Both the position numbers and the translations under genes were made by a program. 64,000 nt of DNA from a virus: positions 1-64,000 of IMG/VR virus record IMGVR_UViG_3300042385_001265; one strand, given 5' to 3'. Under the pieces are notes generated by a model. That model saw only the letters and a list, made by a program, of their open reading frames with translations, made no database searches and had not been told where the DNA came from. Of this stretch, positions 38,769-46,323 are shown piece by piece (within the stretch, counting starts at the first letter, position 1; the number at the start of each line of letters is the position of its first letter).

Positions 38769-39008
38769 ATGGAAGTAAAATACGCAGTACAAAAACAACT
38801 AATACCAACCGATGTTAACGCAGGTGACCCAAATTGGGCTAAGAGGCAAATCTGGGTTTACAAATTAAATTCAGATGATACTTTGGATGAGTTTGATACA
38901 ATCGAAGAAGCTCAATCAAAAAGAGATGAATTGGATAATAATGACCCAACCGCTAGGGTATATAGGGTAGTTAAAAAAATAGATTCATTTAACTTCGAAG
39001 TAGTCTAA
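38769..39008 (+). CDS. small hypothetical protein, late-type promoter
   Basis: 79 aa, alternating strands and helices (RQIWVYKLNSDDTLDEFDTIEEAQSKRDEL). It has its own late box, so it may be a virion or packaging-stage protein. No family was recognised. Confidence 0.6.
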   Translation: MEVKYAVQKQLIPTDVNAGDPNWAKRQIWVYKLNSDDTLDEFDTIEEAQSKRDELDNNDPTARVYRVVKKIDSFNFEVV

Positions 39009-39280
39009 AGTCTCTGTCTCTGTCTTTTTTTAATTTATTCTTTTTAAACTATATTATAATAACTCAGGTAACAGTGTCACCGTGTCTCTGTGCGTTTTTG
39101 AAAGTGTAGAAAGGAAATTTTATCTTATCCAACAGGAGTGGGTACCTGAAGTTTCGAAGCGTTTAGACTCATTAGCTTCACCTTAGAGTATTGTTATTTC
39201 TTATATACATATATACAACTTTGACAAAACGTAAAGAAAATTTCAACTATTTTTCATTTTAGAAAATAAAGTTTATTTTG
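39009..39280. other. intergenic region, no gene seen
   Basis: About 270 bases. It contains a TCTCTGTCTCTGTC repeat with a T run (possible weak terminator at 39012-39030) and a hairpin GAAGC/GCTTC near 39156-39179. No coding frame with signals. Confidence 0.4.
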
Positions 39281-39312
39281 TTTGGAAATGTGGATTTTTA
39301 TTCGTATATTTG
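39281..39312 (+). promoter_or_regulatory. early promoter (TTTG / TATATTTG)
   Basis: TTTG at 39281-39284, a 20-nt spacer, then TATATTTG at 39305-39312. The spacer is nearly identical to that at 37178. Confidence 0.85.
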
Positions 39313-39336
39313 TTCTTAAACAATAATACACACTAT

Positions 39337-39693
39337 ATGAATAACGAGCAAAAAATAGAAACAGCAGTTGAGTTTTGTGAAAGAACTTACCCTCAAACTT
39401 GTGAAGAGTTTAAAACAATATTAGATGAGATGTATATTACCTTTTGTAAAAAACAAAGGAATTATGGACCGGGTAATATTTCAGTAGGAACTCCATTAGA
39501 ATCCAAAGATGATGTTAAACTATCATTAACTGGATTATGGTTCAGAATAAATGATAAGGTACAACGTTTAAAGCAATTAGTTGTATTAGGTCAACCTGAT
39601 GAAGTAGGTGAATCAATTCAAGACACTTATGAAGATTTATCAGTATATGGAATAATCGCTCAAATCGTTCAACGAGGTAAATGGGCAAAATAA
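39337..39693 (+). CDS. DUF1599 (Nmad1-like) protein
   Basis: 118 aa from ATG 39337; a longer frame from 39310 lies in the promoter. FCKKQRNYGPGNISVGTP and LTGLWFRINDKVQRLKQL are the hallmarks of DUF1599, named nucleotide modification associated domain 1. Proteins of this family occur with phage base-modification enzymes; the reaction is not known to me. It sits in front of a phosphoesterase and dCMP deaminase. Confidence 0.72.
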   Translation: MNNEQKIETAVEFCERTYPQTCEEFKTILDEMYITFCKKQRNYGPGNISVGTPLESKDDVKLSLTGLWFRINDKVQRLKQLVVLGQPDEVGESIQDTYEDLSVYGIIAQIVQRGKWAK

Positions 39694-39701
39694 AATAAGT
39701 T

Positions 39702-40397
39702 ATGAAAATTACATTAATATCAGATACACATACAAAGCATTATAAACTTACAGAACAATTACCTGGTGGTGATTTACTTATTCATGCAGGTGATATAATG
39801 AATAGTGGTTACCATGCAAATGATATCTATTCATTTTGTGAATGGTTTAATGGTATTGATAATTATCATCATAAGGTATTCATTGCGGGTAATCACGATA
39901 GAATGTTTGAAGACCATCCAGAAAAGGTAATGGAAATCCTTAATTCATATAAATGGATTGATTACTTACAGGATGATTGGATTAAAGTTAGTGATATTGA
40001 ACAAATGGTTAAAATCTATGGTAGCCCTTGGCAACCTGAATTTTACGATTGGGCATTTAACTTACCTAAAGGTGGTAGTGAGTTGGAAGCTAAATGGGAA
40101 GCAATCCCCAAAGATACCGATATTCTTATTACTCACGGACCTCCACAAGACCACTTAGATGTAAGTGGACCACCATATAGTCAACCACATTTAGGATGTG
40201 CTTTACTTAGAGAAAAGTTAGATGAACAACCACCAAAGATTCATGTATTCGGACATATACATGGTGGATATGGTTACAAATTTCACAATGGTACTCACTT
40301 CTTTAATGCTTCAGTTTTAAATGAAGCATATGAGCAAGTTAATAATCCAATCACATTTGATTGGAATTCAGAAACTAACGAAATTGAATTTATATGA
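39702..40397 (+). CDS. metallophosphoesterase, MPPED-like
   Basis: 231 aa. D-x-H in LISDTHTKHYK, GD in LIHAGDIMN, GNHD in FIAGNHDRMF, H in ITHGPP and GHIH in VFGHIHGG: a complete calcineurin-like set. The THGPPQDHLD segment is typical of the MPPED1/2-like family. It overlaps the dCMP deaminase gene by 4 bases. Substrate unknown, possibly a cyclic or modified nucleotide. Confidence 0.85.
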   Translation: MKITLISDTHTKHYKLTEQLPGGDLLIHAGDIMNSGYHANDIYSFCEWFNGIDNYHHKVFIAGNHDRMFEDHPEKVMEILNSYKWIDYLQDDWIKVSDIEQMVKIYGSPWQPEFYDWAFNLPKGGSELEAKWEAIPKDTDILITHGPPQDHLDVSGPPYSQPHLGCALLREKLDEQPPKIHVFGHIHGGYGYKFHNGTHFFNASVLNEAYEQVNNPITFDWNSETNEIEFI

Positions 40398-40834
40398 ATT
40401 GGGATGAGTATTTCATAAACATTGCGGAGCAAGTAAAACTTAAATCAAAAGATATCAAAACTCAGATTGGTGTAGTGTTAGTCGGTAAAGACAATTCAAT
40501 TGTTTCTACCGGCTATAACTCATTTCCAAGGGGTATAAACGATGATATTGATGAGAGGCAAGAAAGACCTGAGAAATACTTTTGGTTCGAACATGCGGAA
40601 AGAAACGCTATTTATAATGCTGCTAGAATTGGTGTATCTACTTTAGGTACAACAATGTATATGACGTGTGATATTAGTTGTGCTGATTGTGCTAGAGGTA
40701 TAATTTCAGCTGGAATAATAAAGGTAGTATTCAGAACATCTACAAAACCTTGGCCTGAGATATGGAAGCAGTCGGCGGAACGTTCAATTCAAATGTTTAA
40801 AGAAGCTGGTGTTATTGTAGAATATTATGATTAA
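40394..40834 (+). CDS. dcd: deoxycytidylate deaminase
   Basis: 146 aa. The zinc site is H67-A-E69 (HAERN) with C96 and C99 (SCADC). The dCMP deaminase family converts dCMP to dUMP for thymidylate synthesis; T4 carries the same activity (gene cd). The gene is short and lacks an obvious allosteric insertion. The symbol is given for function only. Confidence 0.88.
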   Translation: MNWDEYFINIAEQVKLKSKDIKTQIGVVLVGKDNSIVSTGYNSFPRGINDDIDERQERPEKYFWFEHAERNAIYNAARIGVSTLGTTMYMTCDISCADCARGIISAGIIKVVFRTSTKPWPEIWKQSAERSIQMFKEAGVIVEYYD

Positions 40835-40835
40835 T

Positions 40836-40845
40836 CATATTTATA
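40836..40845 (+). promoter_or_regulatory. late promoter box (CATATTTATA)
   Basis: One mismatch to GATATTTATA. It ends 3 bases before ATG 40849, so the transcript would be nearly leaderless. Confidence 0.55.
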
Positions 40846-40848
40846 TGT

Positions 40849-41826
40849 ATGAAGATAGAATCACTAAGTCAGCTACCAAACAAAACCATAAAGGCAACTT
40901 CAACCGATGAGGTAACGAAAGTAAGCCGTATTACATTGGATGGTGCTACTATCGAATCTAATGATATTAGTAAAGAACAACTTGTTGGTATAAGACTTGT
41001 TAAAGATGAGGAGGGTACACCTAAACAAAGTACTGTATCTAAATTCAACAATAGTGGGTTTATTCGTATAAGTGGTGAATATAAACAAAACTTTGTAGAT
41101 TTTCCAAAAATAGATATTAGCAACATAAAGATTGTAGATGGTACTTCTTTTAAGTTTTTCCTATCTATAAAGGAAACTGTAAATGATGCAAATCCAATAT
41201 TATATACATCTAAACCATTTTATGATGAATTGGTTTATACATATTCACAAAATAATCCATACTATGTTCCAGCCGCTGCAAAGGTACCTGCTATTGTTGT
41301 AGTAACATTAGATGGTATAAAGAAAAAAGTAGAGGCATTACACTTTAGTGAACTAAATCAAACTGCCGATAATGGTGTTCTTGTATTAAAGAATTTATTT
41401 GCAAACTCTAATTTTAATCTTGGTATAGACCCAAGCGTTAGTGATTATAGAAAAGCACGTTCGAATCCAACTTATAATATTGATGATATTGTTAGATATG
41501 TTGATTGGGTAGTACAAAAACCTGAAGCAAAATATGAAGATAGATTAATTCGTGGTAAGAAATTGGGTAGATGGAAATATAATACTGGTGGTGAAATATA
41601 TGACAGTGCAGTACCATTGCCTGGTGAATTACCAAACAATTTAAATAACCCAACTACATTTCCACCATTTGGTAGACCTGGTGATTTTCAAAATGAAATC
41701 GCAACCGATGATAAAAATATTGATTGGAAATGGAATATTAATACACAACAATGGGATAAACCCCAAAGTGTACTTACAGAGGGTACGGGGCAAACATCAA
41801 ATAATAACTCACCAATATCATCATAA
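40849..41826 (+). CDS. probable late virion-associated protein
   Basis: 325 aa, no motif recognised. Beta-rich first 200 residues, then a Pro/Asn-rich C terminus (LPGELPNNLNNPTTFPPFGRPG) that looks flexible. The late box and the size suggest a structural protein, for instance part of the tail or an ejected protein. Confidence 0.5.
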   Translation: MKIESLSQLPNKTIKATSTDEVTKVSRITLDGATIESNDISKEQLVGIRLVKDEEGTPKQSTVSKFNNSGFIRISGEYKQNFVDFPKIDISNIKIVDGTSFKFFLSIKETVNDANPILYTSKPFYDELVYTYSQNNPYYVPAAAKVPAIVVVTLDGIKKKVEALHFSELNQTADNGVLVLKNLFANSNFNLGIDPSVSDYRKARSNPTYNIDDIVRYVDWVVQKPEAKYEDRLIRGKKLGRWKYNTGGEIYDSAVPLPGELPNNLNNPTTFPPFGRPGDFQNEIATDDKNIDWKWNINTQQWDKPQSVLTEGTGQTSNNNSPISS

Positions 41827-41849
41827 TAACATTAAATAAAATGTTATAG

Positions 41850-41859
41850 AATACTTATA
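41850..41859 (+). promoter_or_regulatory. possible late promoter box (AATACTTATA)
   Basis: Differs from GATATTTATA at two positions. It lies 26 bases before the TTG start at 41886. A hairpin ATAACATT/AATGTTAT stands just upstream. Confidence 0.35.
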
Positions 41860-41885
41860 ATAAGTAACACTAACATATTGGAACT

Positions 41886-42248
41886 TTGAGAAAACAAAAA
41901 GCTTTACCAAGTGTAGAATGGAGAAAATACCTATCCATAAAAAACAAAGTACTAAACCAGTACTTATACAATTATGGTGATGAACTATTATTAAATGTGC
42001 TAGAAAATCTTCGACTAGCCTTATCATCAAAATCACAATCAATCGTACTAATTGAATTTCAGAATTCGGAAATCGTATCCGTAATTCAAAGGGAAGATTA
42101 TGTGAAAGCGTTACAACAATTATTAGCATTATGCGAAAGAATGGAAAAGTATGAAATTTGTGCTAAAATAGTTTCCGTTCAAAAAGGAATTCGTTTAACC
42201 AATATCACACCAGCCAAACCGAAGCGTAAGCAAATGAATTTAACCTAA
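41886..42248 (+). CDS. small helical protein upstream of PhoH (TTG start)
   Basis: 120 aa starting with TTG at 41886; no in-frame ATG occurs before residue 94, so TTG is the only sensible start. Basic at both ends, with a helical core. It ends 9 bases before phoH. Function unknown. Confidence 0.55.
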   Translation: MRKQKALPSVEWRKYLSIKNKVLNQYLYNYGDELLLNVLENLRLALSSKSQSIVLIEFQNSEIVSVIQREDYVKALQQLLALCERMEKYEICAKIVSVQKGIRLTNITPAKPKRKQMNLT

Positions 42249-42257
42249 CAATTATTT

Positions 42258-42983
42258 ATGGCAGAGAATCAATCGGCAAAACACAGAAAATTAACTGAGG
42301 AAATTAGAGAGAATATTATAGAAAGACCGAAGGGCCCTATTAAATTTCAACTCCAATTAAATGCAGAACAAAAAGTAGGTAAGGAAGTAATTTTAAATAA
42401 CGCTATTACCATATTAAGTGGTAAGGCGGGAAGTGGTAAAACCTTATTGGCATGTCAAGTGGCATTAGATATGTTATTCAAAAAGAGTGTAAAACAAATT
42501 GTTATAACCAGACCAACGGTAAGTAAAGAAGAAATTGGATTCTTACCGGGTGATTTACATCAAAAGATGGAACCTTGGATGCAACCAATTTACGCAAACT
42601 TTTATCAATTATACAATAAAGAAAAAATAGATAAGATTATAGAAAGTGGACAAGTTGAAATTGTACCACTTGCATTTATGAGGGGTAGAACATTTTTAGA
42701 TTCATTTATTATTGTAGATGAGGCTCAGAATTGTACCAATGACCAAATGGAGATGATTACATCACGTTTGGGATTAAGAAGTAAAATGGTTGTATGTGGA
42801 GATTCACAACAAGTAGATTTAAAATATAGAGGAGAGAGTGGGTTTAAGTTTCTATTATCAGCTGCAAAGAAGATTAAGGATATGGATTCATTAACTCTAC
42901 TTCAAAACCATAGACACCCAGTAGTTGATTCCTTATTAGATGCATATATGGAATTTGCAGAAACAACTGGTTCAAAAAAATAA
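42258..42983 (+). CDS. phoH: PhoH-like ATPase
   Basis: 241 aa. Walker A GKAGSGKT at 55-62, Walker B FIIVDEAQN at about 150-158, and the conserved GFLPGDL and CGDSQQVD segments. This matches the PhoH family, a common auxiliary gene of T4-like phages. Its role in phages is not settled; RNA helicase or phosphate-stress functions are discussed. Confidence 0.92.
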   Translation: MAENQSAKHRKLTEEIRENIIERPKGPIKFQLQLNAEQKVGKEVILNNAITILSGKAGSGKTLLACQVALDMLFKKSVKQIVITRPTVSKEEIGFLPGDLHQKMEPWMQPIYANFYQLYNKEKIDKIIESGQVEIVPLAFMRGRTFLDSFIIVDEAQNCTNDQMEMITSRLGLRSKMVVCGDSQQVDLKYRGESGFKFLLSAAKKIKDMDSLTLLQNHRHPVVDSLLDAYMEFAETTGSKK

Positions 42984-43016
42984 AAGTATTCCTTGACGGC
43001 GCTACCTTAGAGGTTT

Positions 43017-43057
43017 AATCCCTACCTTTGATTAAGTTCAATTGTGGGGATTTTTTT
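43017..43057 (+). terminator. Rho-independent terminator after phoH
   Basis: AATCCCTAC pairs with GTGGGGATT (one T-G pair) and is followed by TTTTT. The 18-nt loop can form a second short stem. Confidence 0.8.
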
Positions 43058-43063
43058 ATGCTA

Positions 43064-43082
43064 TTGATTATCAACACGTTAT
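43064..43082. repeat. conserved upstream box TTATCAACACGTTA
   Basis: TGATTATCAACACGTTATG, the third promoter-linked copy of this box, 30 bases before the promoter at 43112. Confidence 0.45.
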
Positions 43083-43111
43083 GAAAAAGTTGAAAAATAA
43101 ACGAAAAAAGG

Positions 43112-43143
43112 CTTGTATATATCAAATATTATTCGTATGTTTG
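43112..43143 (+). promoter_or_regulatory. early promoter, extended type (CTTG / TATGTTTG)
   Basis: CTTG at 43112-43115, a 20-nt spacer, then TATGTTTG at 43136-43143. An A-rich block and the TTATCAAC box lie upstream. Confidence 0.8.
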
Positions 43144-43183
43144 TATAGTAAGATTAAGACATAAACCTTTAAAACGATAAAAT

Positions 43184-43414
43184 ATGATGAACGGATTGAG
43201 TATTATTAAACTAAAAGAGATTGAAACCCAATTGGGTGAATTTGAGATTAACCAGGTAATGGGTGGCGGTAACGATGTCTACCTTAGATTTGGGTATTGG
43301 AACCGGGTTAGTGTTCAAACACTCCAAGAAATCATCGGGCAATCGATTAAAGTGGTTGAGGATGATGATTATGATGAGGATTGTGGGTATAAATTTCATT
43401 ATAGACTAAAATAA
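43184..43414 (+). CDS. hypothetical early protein
   Basis: 76 aa, acidic, with VVEDDDYDEDCG near the end. It is preceded by ACCTTTAAAACGATAAAATATG, a form of the common leader. A second promoter follows directly. No family was recognised. Confidence 0.58.
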   Translation: MMNGLSIIKLKEIETQLGEFEINQVMGGGNDVYLRFGYWNRVSVQTLQEIIGQSIKVVEDDDYDEDCGYKFHYRLK

Positions 43415-43425
43415 TTGGCAAAATA

Positions 43426-43457
43426 TTTGGAAATATCAAATATTATTCGTACATTTA
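43426..43457 (+). promoter_or_regulatory. early promoter (TTTG / TACATTTA)
   Basis: TTTG at 43426-43429, a 20-nt spacer, then TACATTTA at 43450-43457, 20 bases before the nucleotidase start. Confidence 0.8.
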
Positions 43458-43476
43458 CTATATAAGACTGAGAGAT

Positions 43477-43962
43477 ATGAGTGAGAAAAGAAAAATAGTT
43501 TACATCGATATGGATGGAGTTTTAGTGGATTTAGAGAAAGAATTTAACGATTGGTTCGAAGCCCACCCACACTTAAAAGAACGATACAAACATAACCCTG
43601 ACCATATTGCAGGAATATTCAGAACCCCACCACCAATGGAAGGAGCTATTGAAGCAGTAAAGAAATTGGCTGAAAGTGGAAAATATGAATTGTTTATCGC
43701 TACCGCCGCTCCTTGGGGAAACCCCGACGCAGCAACTGATAAACGTTTTTGGATAGAGAAACACTTCGGAAATCTATTCCACAAAAAGATGTTTGTTACA
43801 CACCGAAAAGACTTGTTGATGGGTGATTATCTTATTGATGACCGTATTAAGAATGGTGCTGGTGAGTTTGGTGGAGAGTTGTTACGATTTGGTTGGTCTT
43901 ATGAAGAGTTAAAATATAATGAGTACCCAACTTGGGAAAGTATTCTTAAACGATTGTTATAA
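43477..43962 (+). CDS. 5'(3')-deoxyribonucleotidase (HAD family)
   Basis: 161 aa. VYIDMDGVLVDL at 8-19 holds D11-x-D13. LFIATAAPWGNPDA (motif II with T) and DYLIDDRIKNG (motif IV) follow. The arrangement with FRTPPPMEGAIEAV matches the NT5C family of pyrimidine deoxyribonucleotidases. It would remove phosphate from dUMP/dTMP-type nucleotides and adjust pools during infection. Confidence 0.85.
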   Translation: MSEKRKIVYIDMDGVLVDLEKEFNDWFEAHPHLKERYKHNPDHIAGIFRTPPPMEGAIEAVKKLAESGKYELFIATAAPWGNPDAATDKRFWIEKHFGNLFHKKMFVTHRKDLLMGDYLIDDRIKNGAGEFGGELLRFGWSYEELKYNEYPTWESILKRLL

Positions 43963-43981
43963 TAATTTTAAAACCTTAAAA

Positions 43982-44494
43982 ATGAAAAAAACCCTATTAA
44001 TTTTAATATCCGTAATTGGATTAATTTCTTGTGAAAAAGAAGAAATTCAAGTACCTCATAATTACACACTAAGTGTTGATGGTAGATTAGATACCACAAA
44101 TGAAGGTTTATATAAACTACAATTAAACTCAACAGCCAATTCAATTCAGACTATACATCGATTGACTGGCAAGTTATTAAAAAATGGAAAAGAACCATAT
44201 CCGCCTGAATTAGTTAATTGGGAATCATCACATAGTTGGACTCTAAATGATACAGCATATGTTATGATTCGTAGAATTATAAATACAAATGGTCAATGGG
44301 TAAATGTTGATACAACATATGTTACTGGTTTTGCTGGAGCAATTGTACCAACAATAAATTCATCATCTTATAGTGGTACCGCTGGTGAGATTAATACTGT
44401 TATTGCACCTATTGATAATATGATAGGAGATACTATGATAGTTAAATGTAAGTTTAGAAATTTAGAAAAAACAATCCGAATTATATTACAATGA
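43982..44494 (+). CDS. lipoprotein, function unknown
   Basis: 170 aa from ATG 43982; a longer frame from 43919 overlaps the nucleotidase. The signal peptide KKTLLILISVIGLISC ends in lipobox LISC (C17), with EKEE following, a mark of Bacteroidota lipoproteins. The rest is beta-rich. It may sit in the envelope and alter phage adsorption or exclusion; no family was recognised. Confidence 0.72.
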   Translation: MKKTLLILISVIGLISCEKEEIQVPHNYTLSVDGRLDTTNEGLYKLQLNSTANSIQTIHRLTGKLLKNGKEPYPPELVNWESSHSWTLNDTAYVMIRRIINTNGQWVNVDTTYVTGFAGAIVPTINSSSYSGTAGEINTVIAPIDNMIGDTMIVKCKFRNLEKTIRIILQ

Positions 44495-44868
44495 GAAAGC
44501 CAAAATTAAAATTAACACCAATAACCGAAGAAACTTTTAAAAGACAAGGTTGGGTTAAGCATAGTGTTGAAGATGTAGAAATGTTTGATGAACCTCAATA
44601 TAAGAAAGATAATGATGAGGATGAAGAGGATGAAGATGAGCCATACTTCTTTACATTACCAATTCCAAAAAATAGAATTGATAGATATGCACCAATGTTT
44701 GTATCAAACGTATCAAGCGATTTGGAAGAACTAAAAAATATGGGACTAAAACCCGGACAATATTTCATAGAAATGTTGGATATGGATGGACTTGGATTTT
44801 GTTCATCTGAAGAAGAATTAGAAATATTATATAAATCACTAACACATAAATACATAGAAAATGATTAG
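44491..44868 (+). CDS. acidic hypothetical protein
   Basis: 125 aa with an extremely acidic run (NDEDEEDEDEP) at about 40-52. It overlaps the lipoprotein gene by 4 bases and the HD gene by 8, so the three are coupled. No family was recognised. Confidence 0.6.
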   Translation: MRKPKLKLTPITEETFKRQGWVKHSVEDVEMFDEPQYKKDNDEDEEDEDEPYFFTLPIPKNRIDRYAPMFVSNVSSDLEELKNMGLKPGQYFIEMLDMDGLGFCSSEEELEILYKSLTHKYIEND

Positions 44869-45547
44869 GAACTACACAGAAGAACAACTTCAACAAAACT
44901 ACGAAAGATTTATTGCTGCACTAAAAAAAGTATTTAGTGGTGAACGATTGGAAAAATTACTACATATGTATTCTGAAAATGAATTAGGTATAGAGTTAAC
45001 AATTGCACCCGCATCGGCTAAACTAAACTTCCACTCAGCATATGTTGGTGGTTATATAGACCACGTAATGAATGTAGCAACTAACGCTTATAAATTAAAG
45101 AAGATGTTTGAAACAAGTGGAGGTTATATCAACTTTACTGATGAGGAATTGTTATTCGCAGCATTCCACCATGATTTGGGTAAATTGGGAGATGGAGCAG
45201 AACCATACTATCTACCGCAAACATCGGAGTGGCATCAAAAGAATAAGAAAGAGTATTTTCATATCAATCCAAAGTTACAATACTTTGATGTAACTGATAG
45301 AGCACTTTGGTTACTAAATCAATATGGTATAAAATATACTCAAAAAGAACAATTAGGTATTATGATGGCTGATGGATTATACAATGAAGCAACTAAAAAG
45401 TACTTCATGTCATATGATGAAAACTTCCAATTAAAAACTGAGTTACCATATTTAATTCATTGGGCAGACCATATGAGTTGTAGATTGGAAAATACCGAAT
45501 ACCGAAACGCAACTGGTATGATGGATAATGTATCAGCAATGTTTTAA
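44861..45547 (+). CDS. HD-domain phosphohydrolase
   Basis: 228 aa. H68 in YIDHVM, H103-H104-D105 in FHHDLGK and a later D in IHWADHM form an HD metal site. Such enzymes hydrolyse nucleotides or cyclic dinucleotides. The neighbouring deoxynucleotidase and dCMP deaminase point to nucleotide-pool control, but a signalling nucleotide is also possible. Confidence 0.82.
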   Translation: MIRNYTEEQLQQNYERFIAALKKVFSGERLEKLLHMYSENELGIELTIAPASAKLNFHSAYVGGYIDHVMNVATNAYKLKKMFETSGGYINFTDEELLFAAFHHDLGKLGDGAEPYYLPQTSEWHQKNKKEYFHINPKLQYFDVTDRALWLLNQYGIKYTQKEQLGIMMADGLYNEATKKYFMSYDENFQLKTELPYLIHWADHMSCRLENTEYRNATGMMDNVSAMF

Positions 45548-45657
45548 CTGACACTATTTCCGAATTTATTAAAATAAACTGACAAAATTTCATAATAATA
45601 GAATTGGTACGATATTGGTAATATCTTAATTAATATTAACCAAAAAAATAAAAAATT

Positions 45658-46050
45658 ATGTTTACTTTTAACACACTTGATGGATTATTGGAATCCATAG
45701 CAAAAAACCAAAAACCAATGTGGAATACAACTCCAAGTTTATCTTTTTCACCAATATTCTCACAATATTATATTGATGAGATGGAAGATGGTGGTAAAAA
45801 AATAACGGTTAATGTTGTAGGACACAACCCATCTGATATCGATATTACAATTGATAACGATGAAATCTTAATCAAAGCATCTAAGAAAAAAGATGCTGCT
45901 GGATTTGTTAGAGATATTAATTTAGAGTTCTCAGTTGCATCACCATATGATGGTAAATTGACTGAAGCATCTATTAAAGATGGAATCTTAACATTGATTG
46001 TAAGTAAATCCAAAGAAGAAAAAACCAAAAAAGTTAAGCTTAAACTTTAA
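45658..46050 (+). CDS. small heat shock protein (Hsp20)
   Basis: 130 aa. The alpha-crystallin domain covers about 40-130: KITVNVVGHNPSDIDITIDNDEILIKA, then VRDINLEFSVASPYDG and ASIKDGILTLIVSK, with the conserved A-x-x-x-x-G-x-L motif. Hsp20 genes are part of the T4-like core in many marine phages and may assist virion assembly. A strong terminator follows. Confidence 0.88.
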   Translation: MFTFNTLDGLLESIAKNQKPMWNTTPSLSFSPIFSQYYIDEMEDGGKKITVNVVGHNPSDIDITIDNDEILIKASKKKDAAGFVRDINLEFSVASPYDGKLTEASIKDGILTLIVSKSKEEKTKKVKLKL

Positions 46051-46074
46051 TGGTTTAATATGTTACGTTTTAAG

Positions 46075-46103
46075 AAGGGAGAATTAATAATCTCCCTTTT
46101 TTA
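46075..46103 (+). terminator. Rho-independent terminator after hsp20
   Basis: AAGGGAGA pairs perfectly with TCTCCCTT around an 8-nt loop, followed by TTTTTA. Confidence 0.88.
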
Positions 46104-46110
46104 TTTTTTA

Positions 46111-46120
46111 GATATTTATA
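46111..46120 (+). promoter_or_regulatory. late promoter box (GATATTTATA)
   Basis: A perfect copy of the late box directly after the hsp20 terminator and 23 bases before ATG 46144. Confidence 0.65.
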
Positions 46121-46143
46121 TATATACAATTAAAAAGAACAAT

Positions 46144-46323
46144 ATGAAACCTGAATACAAAGAAAAGGCATTATCGTACATGGATGGAATTAACAATAGA
46201 ACAAAAACTATCCAAGAAATGTTAGAAGGAAAAAGACCATCAAACCAATCTGATGCAATTCGTTTAACTAAAGAAATTGAAAGATTGTTAGAGCAAGCTC
46301 GTAACATCGTTGAATTATCATAA
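46144..46323 (+). CDS. small helical protein
   Basis: 59 aa from ATG 46144; a longer frame from 46060 covers the terminator and late box. Highly charged helices (NNRTKTIQEMLEGKRPSNQ). Its stop is directly followed by the start of the membrane protein gene. Confidence 0.62.
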   Translation: MKPEYKEKALSYMDGINNRTKTIQEMLEGKRPSNQSDAIRLTKEIERLLEQARNIVELS

